Shown: positions 10,504 through 21,755 of the stretch, piece by piece
Numbering within the stretch: the stretch's first letter is position 1
How the letters are laid out: each line of letters starts with the position of its first letter
Assembly: GCA_034440635.1 (NCBI GenBank)
Contig: JAOTON010001681.1
Location: 2,358,343 to 2,422,342, forward strand
Reading direction: 5' to 3'
Length of the DNA stretch: 64,000 bases
Source of the DNA: Lepas anatifera
Taxonomy: Eukaryota; Arthropoda; Thecostraca; Lepadidae
The notes under the pieces: generated by a model
Databases searched by the model: none
Seen by the model: only the letters and a program-made list of their open reading frames with translations
What the model was told of the DNA's origin: nothing
Made by a program: the position numbers and the translations under genes

Positions 10504-10719
10504 ATAAGCAGACGCAGCGGGTAAGGGGGCGCTTGTCCCCATGATGGACCCTCGGTGCCCCCTGAAATGGTGACGGCGCATGATATCACTTCCCACTCCC
10601 CCTCCAGGATGGGAGCATCAGTGCACCCACAATAGGGCTTGGCGTCCGCCTAATAGGCTTTGCCGTCCAAAAGTGGCGCCCCAACATTCCCCTTCCCCGC
10701 AACCCTGGATCAGCCAATG
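10504..10719 (+). mobile_element. MITE family K, degenerate copy
   Basis: Reads AAGGGGGCGCTTGTCCCC, GGTGCCCCCTGAAATGG, GGCGTCCGCCTAATAGGCTT and CAACCCTGGATCAGCCAATG. It aligns block by block with 49281-49494 and 63322-63605. The termini are degraded and no target duplication is evident. Confidence 0.6.
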
Positions 10720-10749
10720 GGTCAGGTCACCAGATCTGAACTGGTATGA

Positions 10750-12335
10750 CCCAGGCCATTTTTTAACATGTTAAATGGGGGGCCATTTGCCCCCCCTCAA
10801 TCGGCCGAAATGCCGCCCAGTGCCCGGAAATTGGCCCCCAGTGAAACACACAAGAGATGACTTAAACATCAACAAATGCAAACTCACCTAACGAAAATAA
10901 GACAGAACACCATCCGATAATAATAATTTAGTTTTATTGCGGGTGCCAAATTGGCAATCCACAAAAATTGTGTTAACAAATTTCCATCCGTGGCTGTCTC
11001 CTCCATCGCGCAAAGACGAAACAAAGCGCGTAGTTACGGGAAATCCTGGCAAAGCAGCCTCAGCATCAACTAATTACAACGCTGGAGATAAACGCTGGCC
11101 TACAACCAATCATGCATCATGTTCTATCCGACCGGAAGCCCACACCCCAGCCAGTATCGTGAGATTGTATGATGTATATCATTTGACACGCGGTCATTTT
11201 TGAGCGCTTAGAGCTCGTTCGTGGATTAGACGGGACACGGTGTAGTCTAGGCGCGTAAGACTAGTTGCTGGTGTGGCGGTGGGAAGTGCTTAGCCTTTTT
11301 ATTTATTATTGTGGTGGTAGCAAATATAAACGTCACTACCGGTAAAAAAGTGAAGAGGGGGCCAGCCAAACTTCAACCTGAGACTGACAACCAATTTTCC
11401 ACGTTAGTACCAAAAACTGTTCGAATTTGGGATCCTCGCTGCCTTCCGTAGCGGGCTGGTTATATAAATTTCAGGTTTTCTCCCGTTTCGACTGATATCA
11501 GGAAATTGCATGTCAAAAAGTGGGCGGGGGTGGGTGCAGGCCCCCTGGTCCCCCTTTTCCAATGCTTGTTGTGGCAATTTGTAGTGGAACCGCTGCATCA
11601 AGTGGTTCTGCAAAGTCGATAATTTGTTAGCTGGCCTTTATCATCGATTCCTTGATGTTGAAAATTGGGAGAGATTATATATCGGCCACAGCCCCTCGTA
11701 AGAATCATCAAACTGTCTCCCGAGAAACCCTTCCAACAAGGAAAAAGCTGGCAACGCCATATGACCTTGACAGTTGGTACGTCGATAAGCCTAAAAATGT
11801 ATTAGCTGGTTTTTGTACTACATTCCCTAGATGATTTTGACAGCAACAGCCACACATCATTGAAGGCATGTACATAAAAACTGATCTCGATTAAGCCTAT
11901 AAACCACTTGTGTTCGGTACTTCAGGATTGTACTTACCTTGCCACACTCATAAAGAAAAATAAGAAAATAACCATTTCATTTGGAATACATTGTGGCAGC
12001 GTCAGGGTTGTCAGGTTGGCCATTTTCCGGCCAAATATCTCGAATTGGGCTTTCTTTGTCGTGTTTGGCCCCGCGATTTTTTCGTTGGGCCCTTTCTTGG
12101 AATCTGGCCTTTTTGCCCCTTTTTCTAGCAGCTGGCACCTAAGCTATTTCTGCTTTGTCCCTTGTATAAATATGTCTTCTTTTGACCTCTTCCGCTCTTG
12201 AATACGATATTCTGACACCGAAAAAGCAGCAAAGCTGCAGAAAAACTGGTATGGTGGTGGGAGGGAGGGACAGGACTTTGTTAAAACACGATCCAAAAAA
12301 TGATGGCCACCGAAAACCGGATGCGAAGGATGCGA
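10750..12335 (+). repeat. Dispersed 1.6-kb repeat E, contiguous copy
   Basis: Aligns collinearly with 20250-20904 joined to 26756-27685, so it serves as the uninterrupted reference for the 5.85-kb insertion. Blocks in order: GGGGGGCCATTTGCCCCCCC, a TTCAACAAATGC-type segment, CAGCCTCAGCATCAACTAAT, GTTCGTGGATTAGACGGGAC, TTTCCACGTTAGTACC, a SINE-like tail (CAGTTGGTACGTCGATAAGC, 11771-11790), and AATATCTCGAATTGGGC. Partial copies are at 24480-24690 and 42610-42830. Open frames of 60-97 codons are not conserved between copies, so I see no protein. It may be a non-autonomous retroelement; this is not established. Confidence 0.75.
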
Positions 12336-12653
12336 TACTATAGGCGCTCTTTGGGTGAAAAGTTGATGTCAAAGTGCGCCCTCTGAGGCTCCGCACTCCC
12401 CACTTACCAAAATCCTAGATCTGCCACTGTTCAAGAGCAAAAAATGCATAGTTAGAAAAAAGTGAAAACATTAACTATTAGCAGGGATTGGTGCGGCCAA
12501 GATGATAAATGATGCTAACAAATGCTCTGGTTATGTGGATAAAATCACTTGATAGCCACGCAGGATTGGAGGGGCATCCCTGGCTTCCTATTAAATGAGA
12601 AGTGTGCTAAAAAAATATTGCGTCAAGTCAATATCAATCTATCAAAATTAGTT
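12336..12653 (-). repeat. hAT-like end (D) followed by repeat C, copy 1 left part
   Basis: 12340-12429 is family D reversed, ending CTAGATCTGCCACTG. From 12430 repeat C begins (TTCAAGAGCAAAAAATGCAT) and runs past an unoccupied TTAA at 12591-12594 to the TTAA at 12654. The same D+C order is found at 37855-38092. Copy 1 of C resumes at 13352-13521 and 14442-14541. The strand given applies to the D part. Confidence 0.65.
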
Positions 12654-13351
12654 TTAAGCCTCGCCCCACCGGGCCCACCAGTGGCCCCCCATTTTTCCCC
12701 CAAAGGTTTTTCGGGATAGCAGGAAAATGATGCGGCGCAGCGCCGCGGTTGAAAGCTCTATCTCTCACCCCATCATTTTCCCACCATTCCTGACATTTTT
12801 TACCCCGGATCACCCAAGGTCAGGTCACCAGGCGAGGTCAACTAAGGTCACTCACTTCAACTTTTGAGCTCTATAAGAGCTACATTTCTTAGTCGATCTA
12901 TTTGAAACTTCCTACACTTCATGACCCTTCCAGGGTCTACAAGGTGTATGTCCGGGATTTTTCGATTTCGTAACCTGAGGTCAGGTCACGAGGTGACCTC
13001 TCCCATTGAAAAAAACATGGGGAAAGCTGGCTTATGGGGGGCGAGATTTGCCCTTTGATCTCTCCGAGGTCATCGAAGTTCACCAGGGGTCAACAACAGT
13101 ATTTTGACTATCAGTTTTGACCTAATTAAGCTAGAGCGCTAAATCAAACATCATCGTGTATGTCTTGTCACTGACCTTCATTTGATATACGACAAGGCTA
13201 CTTTCTGACCTTTCGTGACCCCAGGTCATATTAGGTCACGAGGTAACCTCTGGAGGTCAAACCACTGTCGGGAGGTCATTACGTTCCAAATAGCGGAAAA
13301 CGTCAGGCATTTTCGTGTCAAATTTACTTTATCAGATCTCAATAGCTCTAA
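12654..13351 (-). mobile_element. TTAA element family A, truncated copy (A4)
   Basis: Starts TTAAGCCTCGCCCCACCGG, the inverted right terminus of family A, followed by GGTTTTTCGGGATAGCAGG and GGTCACGAGGTGACCTCTCC. It ends abruptly at CAATAGCTCTAATGG and passes directly into repeat C, so the left terminus and part of C were deleted together. It is dense in AGGTCA motifs. No coding capacity. Confidence 0.75.
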
Positions 13352-13521
13352 TGGTGAAAATAAATTTTCTAGTGAAAATACAATTTTGCCCCTCTTTGGC
13401 CCTTTTTCTAACTCGGTTTGACCTTTTCCGACGAAAAATAACTTGGCAGCCCTGGGCAGCATCTATGGTCTGGAATAACATGGAATAACACAAAAATTAA
13501 AACTAACGCGTCTAAGTTTTA
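13352..13521 (+). repeat. Repeat C, copy 1 middle part
   Basis: TAGTGAAAATACAATTTTGC, TTGGCAGCCCTGGGCAGCAT and CGTCTAAGTTTTA match 41060-41225 and 42330-42493. It is interrupted at TTAA 13522 by the next element. Confidence 0.7.
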
Positions 13522-14441
13522 TTAACACCCGCACTGGAGGGGGTCTGGCACTAACGCGCACTGGAGGGGGCCTGGTAGGCCTCCCCTAAGATCTCGGAAA
13601 CTAAGAGGTGTAGAAAAACGCAATTTAGGAGGTTGGTGGTGGGGCTATGGTGATCTACATCATGCCCGATTTTTATTGACCTAGGTCAATATATTCAAGG
13701 TCGAACGAGGTCGTAAAGGTCAAATCTTGGCCATGCTGGGGACCTATTGGTAAATGCGAAGATTATGCGGGAAAATGGCGGGAACAGGCTAAGGGCGGAC
13801 CAGGTTCATAGAGAAGAGGTCTCAAAGAGGCTTCCCTACAATTTTGGGTCAAGGTCATTCAAGGTCATTGACCTTTAAGGTCACCATATAGTATGCTACT
13901 TTTAATGTACACTTTGACTAACACGATAGCCACTGTTTGGCGGGAAATGAGTATTGACCTTTCCCAATGACCTTTGACCTTGACCTCTGAACTTTGTATT
14001 GAGGTACCCTATCGATGACCTCATAGCATAATATATGTCAGACCGGGTAACGCCATTTGACCGGAAGCACTGTCGTCAGTGACCTTGAAAGTGCCGATAT
14101 GACCTTGACTTGTGACCTTTGAACTTGACCTTGACTTTCATGTGAGGTGACCTTGACATATAATCCCGGTTATATGGCGTTATGACGTCACCACTCGGTC
14201 TCCAATGCAAGCTAACTGGTCCGACCGCGCGATTACAGCGATCTCAAAATGCAAGTCTGACTTTGAAAGCCTATAACTAAAAAAATATTTGACCGATTTT
14301 CAAAAAGTCTTCACCAATCGACGCGCCATTAAATGCTGTTAAATGTGACCAAGTATCGTTTTTCGGCTACGGGCGGTTCTCCGGCCACCTCGGAAAAACA
14401 GGTTGGGGGCCTCCGAGGCCCCCCTCCAGTGCTCGTGTTAA
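13522..14441. mobile_element. Complete TTAA element, family G-like (G5)
   Basis: Flanked by TTAA at 13522-13525 and 14438-14441. Left end TTAACACCCGCACTGGAGGG, right end CCTCCAGTGCTCGTGTTAA, so the termini are inverted repeats. It splits repeat C: the uninterrupted copy reads TTTTATTAAACCCCCTCAAA at 41221-41240. The interior is rich in half-sites, such as TCAAGGTCATTGACC near 13870 and TGACCTTGA repeats at 13980-14160. No open frame of note; presumably moved by a piggyBac-type transposase encoded elsewhere. Confidence 0.88.
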
Positions 14442-14541
14442 TCCCCCTCAAAATGGGTTCTTGATCCCCTGAAGACACTATAATGGCCAGCACAAGAAAT
14501 GCCCCCCACTGACTTTTCCTTAAAAAAGCCCTGGTATGACC
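14442..14541 (+). repeat. Repeat C, copy 1 right part
   Basis: CCCCTCAAAATGGGTTCTTG, CCTGAAGACACTATAATGGCC and TGACTTTTCCTTAAAAA match 41232-41335 and 42520-42595. Confidence 0.65.
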
Positions 14542-14639
14542 TGACCTAATATGACATAGGTCCATGCTTTGTCAAAAACTACCAAAAAGAACGGGTAATC
14601 AAATCATGGCGGTGCTGGGCTCTGCCATTTTTACCATCT

Positions 14640-15697
14640 CCGAAAAACGTTGAGGGGTATCGGTCACCCCGTACTAGTCTCCGATCCACTTTCACCTCAG
14701 AGGGGGTCGCAAACACCCCCTCGATCTCGGCTCATATGTTGCATAGCGAAAAGGAAACGCGAAAGATGATGAATAGCCTATAAGAAATGAAGAAAGATAA
14801 TATATTGGTCACATATTGACTCCGTTTTATTTTGAGGTCATGACCGGTCAAAGAATGTGAAAGGTTAGGGCAAGTTTTGGGGCTCCAGCGTCGAGCTGGG
14901 TTCATTAAAAATACATTTTTAGACGTCATTCAATTCCTCTTATCACGGAAAATTTAATGATGTTGATATCATCATGCTAGGTCAAGTCAAAAATATCCTT
15001 GCCATAGTTAAGGTTAAGGTCATCGTCTGACCTAATATAGCTAATATGCATATCAATCGACTGGCAATGATAATCCGAACACAATAGTATCAAGATGAAT
15101 GCATTACCATTATTCCCCCGAGTAATTGACCCAAGTCTTAAAATCTGCTTAGTCCCTTAGAAAATCAAGCAGTCCAAAATGACTTTTCAGACGATACAGT
15201 TCCAATTTGCAGCATGACTCGAGAGAGTGGTGTAAGATACTACAATTTTGAGAACCAGAAGTTTGTCAGCCGTCCCTACAGAAATAGAGCCATATTTCGG
15301 CTAATTCCCATTTTCCCCATGCATTTCCAATGGAGAGGTATGGAAATAATCCGCACCTGGCCGTAGGTTATCGATATCGAAATCCCGATACCACAACTTG
15401 TGGTACTAGGTAGGTATATTCAGTGATGTAAACATTGGATATATAGATGAAACCTGTTCTCACTGCTGCCACTGTTTTCACTGCTGCTGCTGTTGCCAAT
15501 TTTTGGAGGTGAGGTCATTTGACCTGGCTTGCTGAATTGACCTAAGATTACCCAAACTTAACATTTTGATAAAAGTTGTACAATCGATTAAGGATAAGGT
15601 GTGGCAAGTACGGAGGCACTTTGCGCCGCCGTTTTCCAACACTGTCTGAAAACCCCTAAGTAAGGTGTATAAATACCCCCATCGGGGCGAGGGTTAA
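14640..15697 (+). mobile_element. TTAA element family I, copy 1
   Basis: The right end reads CATCGGGGCGAGGG|TTAA (15694-15697). The interior aligns with 41336-42175: TTGAGGTCATGACCGGTCAA, ATATGCATATCAATCGA, TGGAGGTGAGGTCATTTGAC and AAGGTGTGGCAAGTACGG. The left boundary is uncertain; ACGTTGAGGGGTATCGGTCA at 14648-14667 may be the opposite end. It carries paired GGTCA motifs like families A and G but is a separate lineage. Confidence 0.55.
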
Positions 15698-17182
15698 GTA
15701 AGACGTTTCCAAAGCACACATATCATCCCTTTGCTTGGTGCACCGCCAACACACCGGGTAAATGCGCACCTAACTAAAACATTACCCCACGCCTAGATCA
15801 GCCTACGCCACCGCCAGCCCCCCCCACCCGCTCTTTGCCAGCGCCCCCATCCCCTTCCCAACCCGACCAAAAAATCCTAAGTGAGCGCCTGCTTTTCAAC
15901 ACCAATCTAAGCAATGATAAACCACTGACCCGCCCCAAAACTAGGTAGGTCGGCGACAAGCAGACCGAAGGATTGTACGGACTTCTATAATGGCATCTCT
16001 AGTGGTCGTCGATAACTGTTGCACCACGTGGATCAATGGGGCACGCTTTTATGCCTATCGCTCCCTTGCTCTACGTGGTGTAAGACTTTGCAGTGTGCGA
16101 ATCGACCTTCGCCCGGTAGCTAGGTCTGAGCCATGTTTGCCTTTGACCCAGCCCAGAATTATGTAAAATACTCGTGCTGGAAGGTGGCTCTGGAGGCCCC
16201 AACTAGTTTTCTAAGGTGGCCAGAGAATCGCGCCTACGAAGCTGAACAAATGCTGCTTCCGGACACATGAAGAATTGATGAGCACGTTGATGGGTAAAAA
16301 ATTGAAATTCTGTCTTTTTTGCTTATAGGCTTTCATAGTCAGACTTGTGTTTGAGATCGTTTCTCTCGCCACTGTTCATACATTGAAGGGCAAGTGATGA
16401 GGGGAGGATCCCGGAGAAGGGAGCCAATCTGGCCTTGACTGTCCTCAAAGGGAAACAGAGGGGCCCAACACTCTGTTGACCCATCCCATAAATCAAACTG
16501 TTTCATAATTGATCAATTTGGGGAGGATGGATTCGGCGGTGAAAATAAATTCTGCTTTTGTGTCCCCTCCAAATGCACCTATTCGCATGCGAAAGAAATT
16601 CCCCCTGAAGCGGAGGAAAAGCTGAAATCCTCTGCCGTTCGAGCACGGTTGGATTTTAAGCAATGTATCTAAGTGCTCCCTGAAAAATATTCAATAGGGG
16701 GAACTTATCTGGAAAGAGGTTCATAAATTCGTGATCTCGGCATCAAACCAGTTACCTTTGGTCCGCATGGAAGGTGAAACGAGCCTAAGGACTGTATCTG
16801 CGGTCGCGTGCCACATACAGAGCACCTGTACAAAGAAGACTCCCTCCCGCACCAGGCAGAACTGGCTGCAATACCCATATCCGATCCACCGTGGAATTCG
16901 GCAGTGTGATTCGGGTGGGTGTTGCTACGACCCATATCCAAAGATTACAGCGGGTACGACATCAATTCATCATTTGGCTTGCGGCAAATTCGAATCGCCC
17001 TTCACCGTCCCTGGACCATAATAATCTTCTCGTGCGTTTTAATGCTGTGAGCGTTAGAAGCCGTTTTAAAATTAGCTGACTTGAACCAATTGCTTCCTTA
17101 TTTTTCTAGACGCACAGATTAACCAAATACTCTTTGCCATGTTTAATATAGCGGCACCTATCCGACGCACCTGTTCGCGCCG
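15698..17182. other. No recognisable feature
   Basis: Apparently single-copy sequence in this window. Frames of 96 codons on the plus strand (16731-17021) and 78 codons on the minus strand (16705-16941) overlap each other. Neither shows a family motif, and I do not call them. A C-rich CCGCCAGCCCCCCCCACCC run lies near 15811-15829. Confidence 0.4.
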
Positions 17183-17300
17183 GGTTGCGGACCAAAGCAC
17201 GTGAGGAAGAAGTTCGTGTGCTTAAAGTACGTAAGCAAAGGTAGGTATGGCTAAAGTACGTATAGATAAAGTACGTACATACATAGATAATAATCGTAAT
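17183..17300 (-). repeat. TACGTA-motif repeat, copy 2
   Basis: Reverse complement of the terminal part of 5330-5665: GGACCAAAGCACGTGAGGA, AAAGTACGTAAGCAAAGGTA, GGCTAAAGTACGTATAGATA. The shared order of variant units shows common descent of the two copies, not independent expansion. Confidence 0.7.
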
Positions 17301-17629
17301 GGAAAAGTTCCGCATCGCGCATCAAACGGCGAGAAACAGCGATCTCTCAGGCATCGACCGAGGTGTGGCAAGACCGGCCGGCTTCCACTGATGGTGAAAA
17401 CCCACACAGGGAGGTTTCCAGTGAAAGGAAAAAAGCAGGGAAGAACGTCGGGTCATTTATGGAGAATATCGAAATACCAGTGGCGGTGCTTGAACATTAT
17501 AACAGCCTAGGCAAGATTGGCTTAGAGGTAAAGATGTCGCCCAGGATTTTTACCTGATACGGGACAGGGCAGATCCAGCAGTTCGGCTGGAGAGCGGGGA
17601 AAACTCAAGTCGATGAGCAAAAAAAGCAA

Positions 17630-17812
17630 TAATTTTTGGGGCTTATTGACGCACCAACAGCAAGGGTCACATGGCGTCGACAGCTCTTTCCCTATTGAGA
17701 GTGTTTCTCGGAAGCCAGCTTGCTCCTGTTCAACGAAGCCGCCGGACCTTGAACCCAGGTCGGCTGCGTGGTTGCCAGCTGCGCTGACCACTCCACTACC
17801 GCCTTCCCCCCA
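17630..17812 (-). mobile_element. tRNA-derived SINE, copy 2
   Basis: Minus-strand head GGCGGTAGTGGAGTGGTCAG contains a box A-like TGGTCAGCGCAG. The box B-like GGGTTCAAGGTCC sits at 17744-17756. The body matches 9521-9700 through TCTTTCCCTATTGAGAGTGT, with 3' end GGTGCGTCAATAAGCC. The better-preserved box B makes this the clearer copy for defining the family. Confidence 0.8.
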
Positions 17813-18799
17813 AAAAAATTTCGGTGGGTTGTGCAAACACCTAGGCAAACAGTATGAAACAGTATGTAGACAAAAGGCAAGAGTCAAGAAGGATATGTAC
17901 TACATATTATGTAGGTAGGAAAGTAAGCCAGGAAGGACAAGGTAGGGGAGACTGGGGTCAATTGTAATAAATTTCACATTTCTGGTTCTGGAGAAATTGT
18001 GTTTTGGGTTAGAGCACTTATAATTATATTTTCATCAACTTTAAATATTTTTCAATGTCGCAGACGTAGAAATATTTCAAAATAAAAAATTAGGGGCCAA
18101 AATTTCACTCCTAAAAATTTACTTCAACTGTTAAAATTGACCCCACGTGAGGGGCAATTGTAACAGCACCGGGAGTCAATTGTACCATGTTAAACCCGTA
18201 TGAATTTCAACGATTTATTTTTTACCATAAAAAACATCCTAATGCGAACACTTCTGCATCTTTAGCCTTCACTTCAGCTTCATGGACCGTCCCCAGTGGA
18301 GTCCCACGTTTGGTTGTGCGTGGTCAAAAACGAGTCATTCTCTGAAAGTGCGAGACATTTGTTTGAAAACCGCCGATGCAATTTTTTTAGAAAGATGAAC
18401 ACAAAAAAGAATACCGGTGATTTGAAATAATCCCTTTAAGTGACCTGAATATACCGCGTTTAAAATCTTTGCAAAAGTTTACTTATCAGTCCGGTCAGTA
18501 AATTTTGGACTTGTTGCCGAAAAGGAATGGCCCTATCTAGAACCAAAAACGTATTATTTTGAGCACATTTGCCTATTGGACTGACTATCTACAAAAATAT
18601 ATTTATAATTTTACTGAAATCTCGTTGATTTTTCAAACTGGGCACATATAGCATTAGAAGCTTACGTGTCCTTAAACCCCAATTATCATCATTAATTTTT
18701 CAATATGAGAAATATTATATAGGGCAGCCCATATTGCCACTTTTCCGAAACATATACCAGCCTACGAACAAACATTTCATTGGAAACCAATGTGATAAT

Positions 18800-18985
18800 C
18801 ATAAACAGTAGCGCGCCCAGGGGGCAGCGGGCCCGCACTCCACCCTCCACCTCCCCACTGGACAAACAGGGAAATTTTCGCCCCCAAATCTTCCGATATT
18901 TGTCGATTTTCTTCAAAATCTATGCTTTCCAGATTTTGGGTCGCTTTGCCCCCCCCAGCCCAAACAGTCCGCCTGGATCCAGGCC
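18800..18985. mobile_element. Probable MITE related to 9037-9201
   Basis: CCCAGGGGGCAGCGGGC at the left and CGCCTGGATCCAGGCC at the right, with a CAAATCTTCCGATATTTGTC interior that recalls the A-rich middle of 9037-9201. No target duplication could be assigned. Confidence 0.4.
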
Positions 18986-19084
18986 TGCCCCCCCCCAACG
19001 TGGTGCCTCCTCCCAAAAACCGTTGACACTAGGTCTGCGAAGCAAAGGTTATCGCTCCCGCCCAGGATATGAAGATTGGCCTCA

Positions 19085-19235
19085 GGAGCGTTGGAACTAC
19101 GTCCAAAGTTGGGGGGGCGGCGGGAATTTTCAAGTCATTTCTTTCCAGTCAACGCCATAGGGTTAATGGTTATGAACCATGAAAGTTGGGGGCAGCTACC
19201 CCCCCCTGCCCCCCCGGTTCCTACGTCCCTGATTG
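19085..19235. mobile_element. Small inverted-repeat element with GTTCCTACGTCCCTG end
   Basis: Left GCGTTGGAACTACGTCC and right GGTTCCTACGTCCCTGATT are approximately inverted, with GTTGGGGGGGCGG and CTACCCCCCCCTGCCCC next to them. The right end is shared with repeat J. Confidence 0.4.
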
Positions 19236-19440
19236 ACCTCATTGGGTAAACAAGTGTGCCTCATTCATCGGCCTGACGTCCCCTCGGCAGCCCCCCAAAA
19301 CGAACATCCTGGGTGCACGCCTGATCATAAAATTATTAACCTAGATACTGCATTTGTGCCGTAGAAGCAAGTTTAATGCGTCATAAGGCCATAGAGGTCA
19401 ATTGTAACAATGTTACAATTGACCCCAAGAGAAATGTTAA

Positions 19441-20249
19441 AATTATCCCCATCACAACGCGCAATTCTTTAAACTAAATTGTCGCTCAACGAGCTGGCCT
19501 GGGGCCTAGGCGACAGATTCTGTGCTCATTTCGTACCTAATTAAACACTCTTTATGCACTGAAACTGTTTCCGCTATACCTTATCATACCCACCAATAAG
19601 CTTATCATCTTTAAATATTTCAAAAGTGACAAAACACCCTTGAAAACATATAGTTGTGAGCGGCATCTGACTTACGGCCTAAAACAATTATCTTTTATGC
19701 CTCGCAATTATGGCCTAAAACATTTCGGTCATGCCCCCCCCCACAGTGCTGGAGAGGGGCCCAAACTATCTTTTGACCTTCCAAAGGTCGGATATTATTT
19801 TGAAAAGTGTTTACACTAGGTCTGTCGAGCAAAAAATATTCGCCCCGGCCCTATTGTAGGCAACCTCTAAAGGTTGCCCGCCCCCACTTTTCAAATTGTT
19901 TCTACAGCCCTGAAACAAGCAGCGCCACTATTTTTTCAAACATGAAAGGAGGCATAGGCGCGGGAGCCGGGGGGGACAGGGGTGGGTGCCCTCAAATTTC
20001 GGACTGGGGGGCAGTCAGAGGTCGAAAAATATGCCCACTTGCCAACAATGTCGGTGACAAAATTGGCAAGAGTATGCTCACCTTAGCGTGAGAAGTTAAC
20101 GCTCAGTCAGTTAATACGTTATCAAATATTTAGCAGGACACAAAGGGTCTGGCAGATATTCCCCTTTTCGTATCATAATTTTTTTGTCACCCAAATCGGT
20201 TTGATATTCCACTGGTCATGTGCCTCGCTACAGGCAAAAAAGTGAGAGC
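19441..20249. other. No gene seen; one dispersed segment
   Basis: 20010-20110 (CTTGCCAACAATGTCGGTGA, TTAACGCTCAGTC) is homologous to 59445-59575. The rest shows no recognisable structure. Confidence 0.4.
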
Positions 20250-20904
20250 CCAACCCAGGCCATTTCCTTAACATGTTAACTGGGGGGCCATTTGCCCCCC
20301 CCAGTCGGCCGAAATGCCCCCCCCAGTGCCTGGAAATTTCCCCCAGTGAAATAGACAGGAGATGACTTAAACTTCAACAAATGCGAACTCACCTAACGAA
20401 AATAAGACAGTACACAACCCTATAATAATAATATAGTTTATTTCTGGTTCACAATTGGTAATCCACAAAAATTATGTGAAACAATTTCCATCCGTGGCTT
20501 TCTCCTCCATCGTGCGAAGACGAAACAAAGCGTGTAGTTACGGGATGCCCGGCAAAGCAGCCTCAGCATCAACTTATCACAACGCTGGAGATGAACGCTG
20601 GCCTACAACCAATCAAACATCATGTTCTATCCGACCGGAACCCCACACCCCAGCCAGTATCGTGAGATTGTATGATGTTCTCATTTCACACGCGGTCAGT
20701 TGTGAGCGTTTAGAACTCGTTCGTGGATTAGACGGGACACGGTGCAGTCAAAGCGCGTAAGACTGGTTGCTGGTGTGGCGGTGTGAAGAAGTCTTGTTAT
20801 TTATTAGTGTGGTGATAGCATACATAAACGTCACCACCGGTAAAAAAGAAAGGAGGACAGCCAAGCTTAGACCTGATGCTGACAACAAACTTTCCACGTT
20901 AGTA
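20250..20904 (+). repeat. Repeat E, copy 2 left half
   Basis: Collinear with 10750-11406 (GGGGGGCCATTTGCCCCCCC through TTTCCACGTTAGTA). It stops at the TA dinucleotide 20903-20904 where the TA-flanked element begins. The remainder of the repeat continues at 26756. Confidence 0.75.
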
Positions 20905-21292
20905 GGGTAGAGTGGGGTAACGCGCCCACCTGGGTAAGACGCCTACTACCACCTACAGGTTGATGTAGGGACTGGACCTTCCATCCAGTATTTTTTCTGG
21001 TAGCGGTCTTTCTGATCGGGTCCTCAGCGTGTTTGGACGCGCCTAGTCTGCTCCGGTAATTTTCAGCAAGCATTTGTTGTTTTTTGCCCCTCCGGATATA
21101 AAAACAAACTATATTAAAGTTGTGATTGTATTCTATGCAATTTAGATGTACTCACGGCAATTTTTGTGGTTGAAACAGCGAGTTTGGGCGACATTTTGAC
21201 AGTGACTATGTGGCATGGAAACGCCGCAGAATTTAGAAATCTTTGTTGCGACGCTGCCGTTGCTATGTGGGTAAGACGCCCATGTCTACTGC

Positions 21293-21321
21293 GGGGTAAG
21301 ACGCCCCAGGCGTCTTACCCC
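21293..21321. repeat. Perfect hairpin in the TA-flanked element
   Basis: GGGGTAAGACGCC (21293-21305), a 3-nt loop, then its exact complement (21309-21321). It repeats the motif of the element's terminus. A second hairpin at 22196-22229 pairs GGGCGTTTTGCCCCG with CGGGGTAAAACGCCC with one mismatch. Confidence 0.85.
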
Positions 21322-21564
21322 AATATTTGGTGGGCGTTTTAACCCAATGTATAAGTGTATTCTTAAGATAGGTTGGGCATGGAGGTAGGGCTGCTATCGC
21401 TACTACCACCATCACGCCTACCACTGGTCGTGATCGCGAAGTACGTTGGGTTAGAAAAAATCACAGTAACAGAAGACGTCGAGTTTCAAGGATTAGCTCC
21501 TATAGCACACAAGAAATTGTTTGGGTTTGCTCTTATTTGGTTATCTTGAGGGGTGATCTTAAAT

Positions 21565-21755
21565 CACTGACGGATCCAAAGGGGCTAAAGGGGCCGTGGC
21601 CCCCACCAAAGGCTAAACATGTATATTTTGCCTTCTCAAAGACCAAATTTTGGCCGTTTTTCATTAAAAATACTTTGTTTTCGCGATTTCTTCTTGATTT
21701 ACCCCCCCAAACGTTGGTTTGGCCCCTCCAAAAGTTGCTCCTGGATCCGCCGATC
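21565..21755. mobile_element. hAT-like MITE with exact 8-bp target duplication
   Basis: Begins CACTGACGGATCCAAAGGGG and ends CTCCTGGATCCGCCGATC, with TCTTAAAT directly outside both ends (21557-21564, 21756-21763). The 191-bp interior is T-rich with GGCCCC blocks at each side. No coding capacity. It is nested in the TA-flanked element. Confidence 0.82.

Larger units (their letters stand above)
17946..19440. mobile_element. TTACAATTGACCCC-motif element, left end and relics
   Basis: Starts GGGGAGACTGGGGTCAATTG after a TA, and repeats CAATTGTAACA/TTACAATTGACCCC motifs at 18121-18185 and 19391-19425. The terminus resembles in design that of the TA-flanked element at 20905 (GGGTAGAGTGGGGTAA). The right terminus is not found and later insertions occupy the middle, so the extent is tentative. 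No transposase frame is seen. Confidence 0.4.

Noticed and set aside
16705..17021. Overlapping 96- and 78-codon frames as a host gene
   Set aside because: Frames on opposite strands cover the same bases, with no motif and no start or splice context favouring either.
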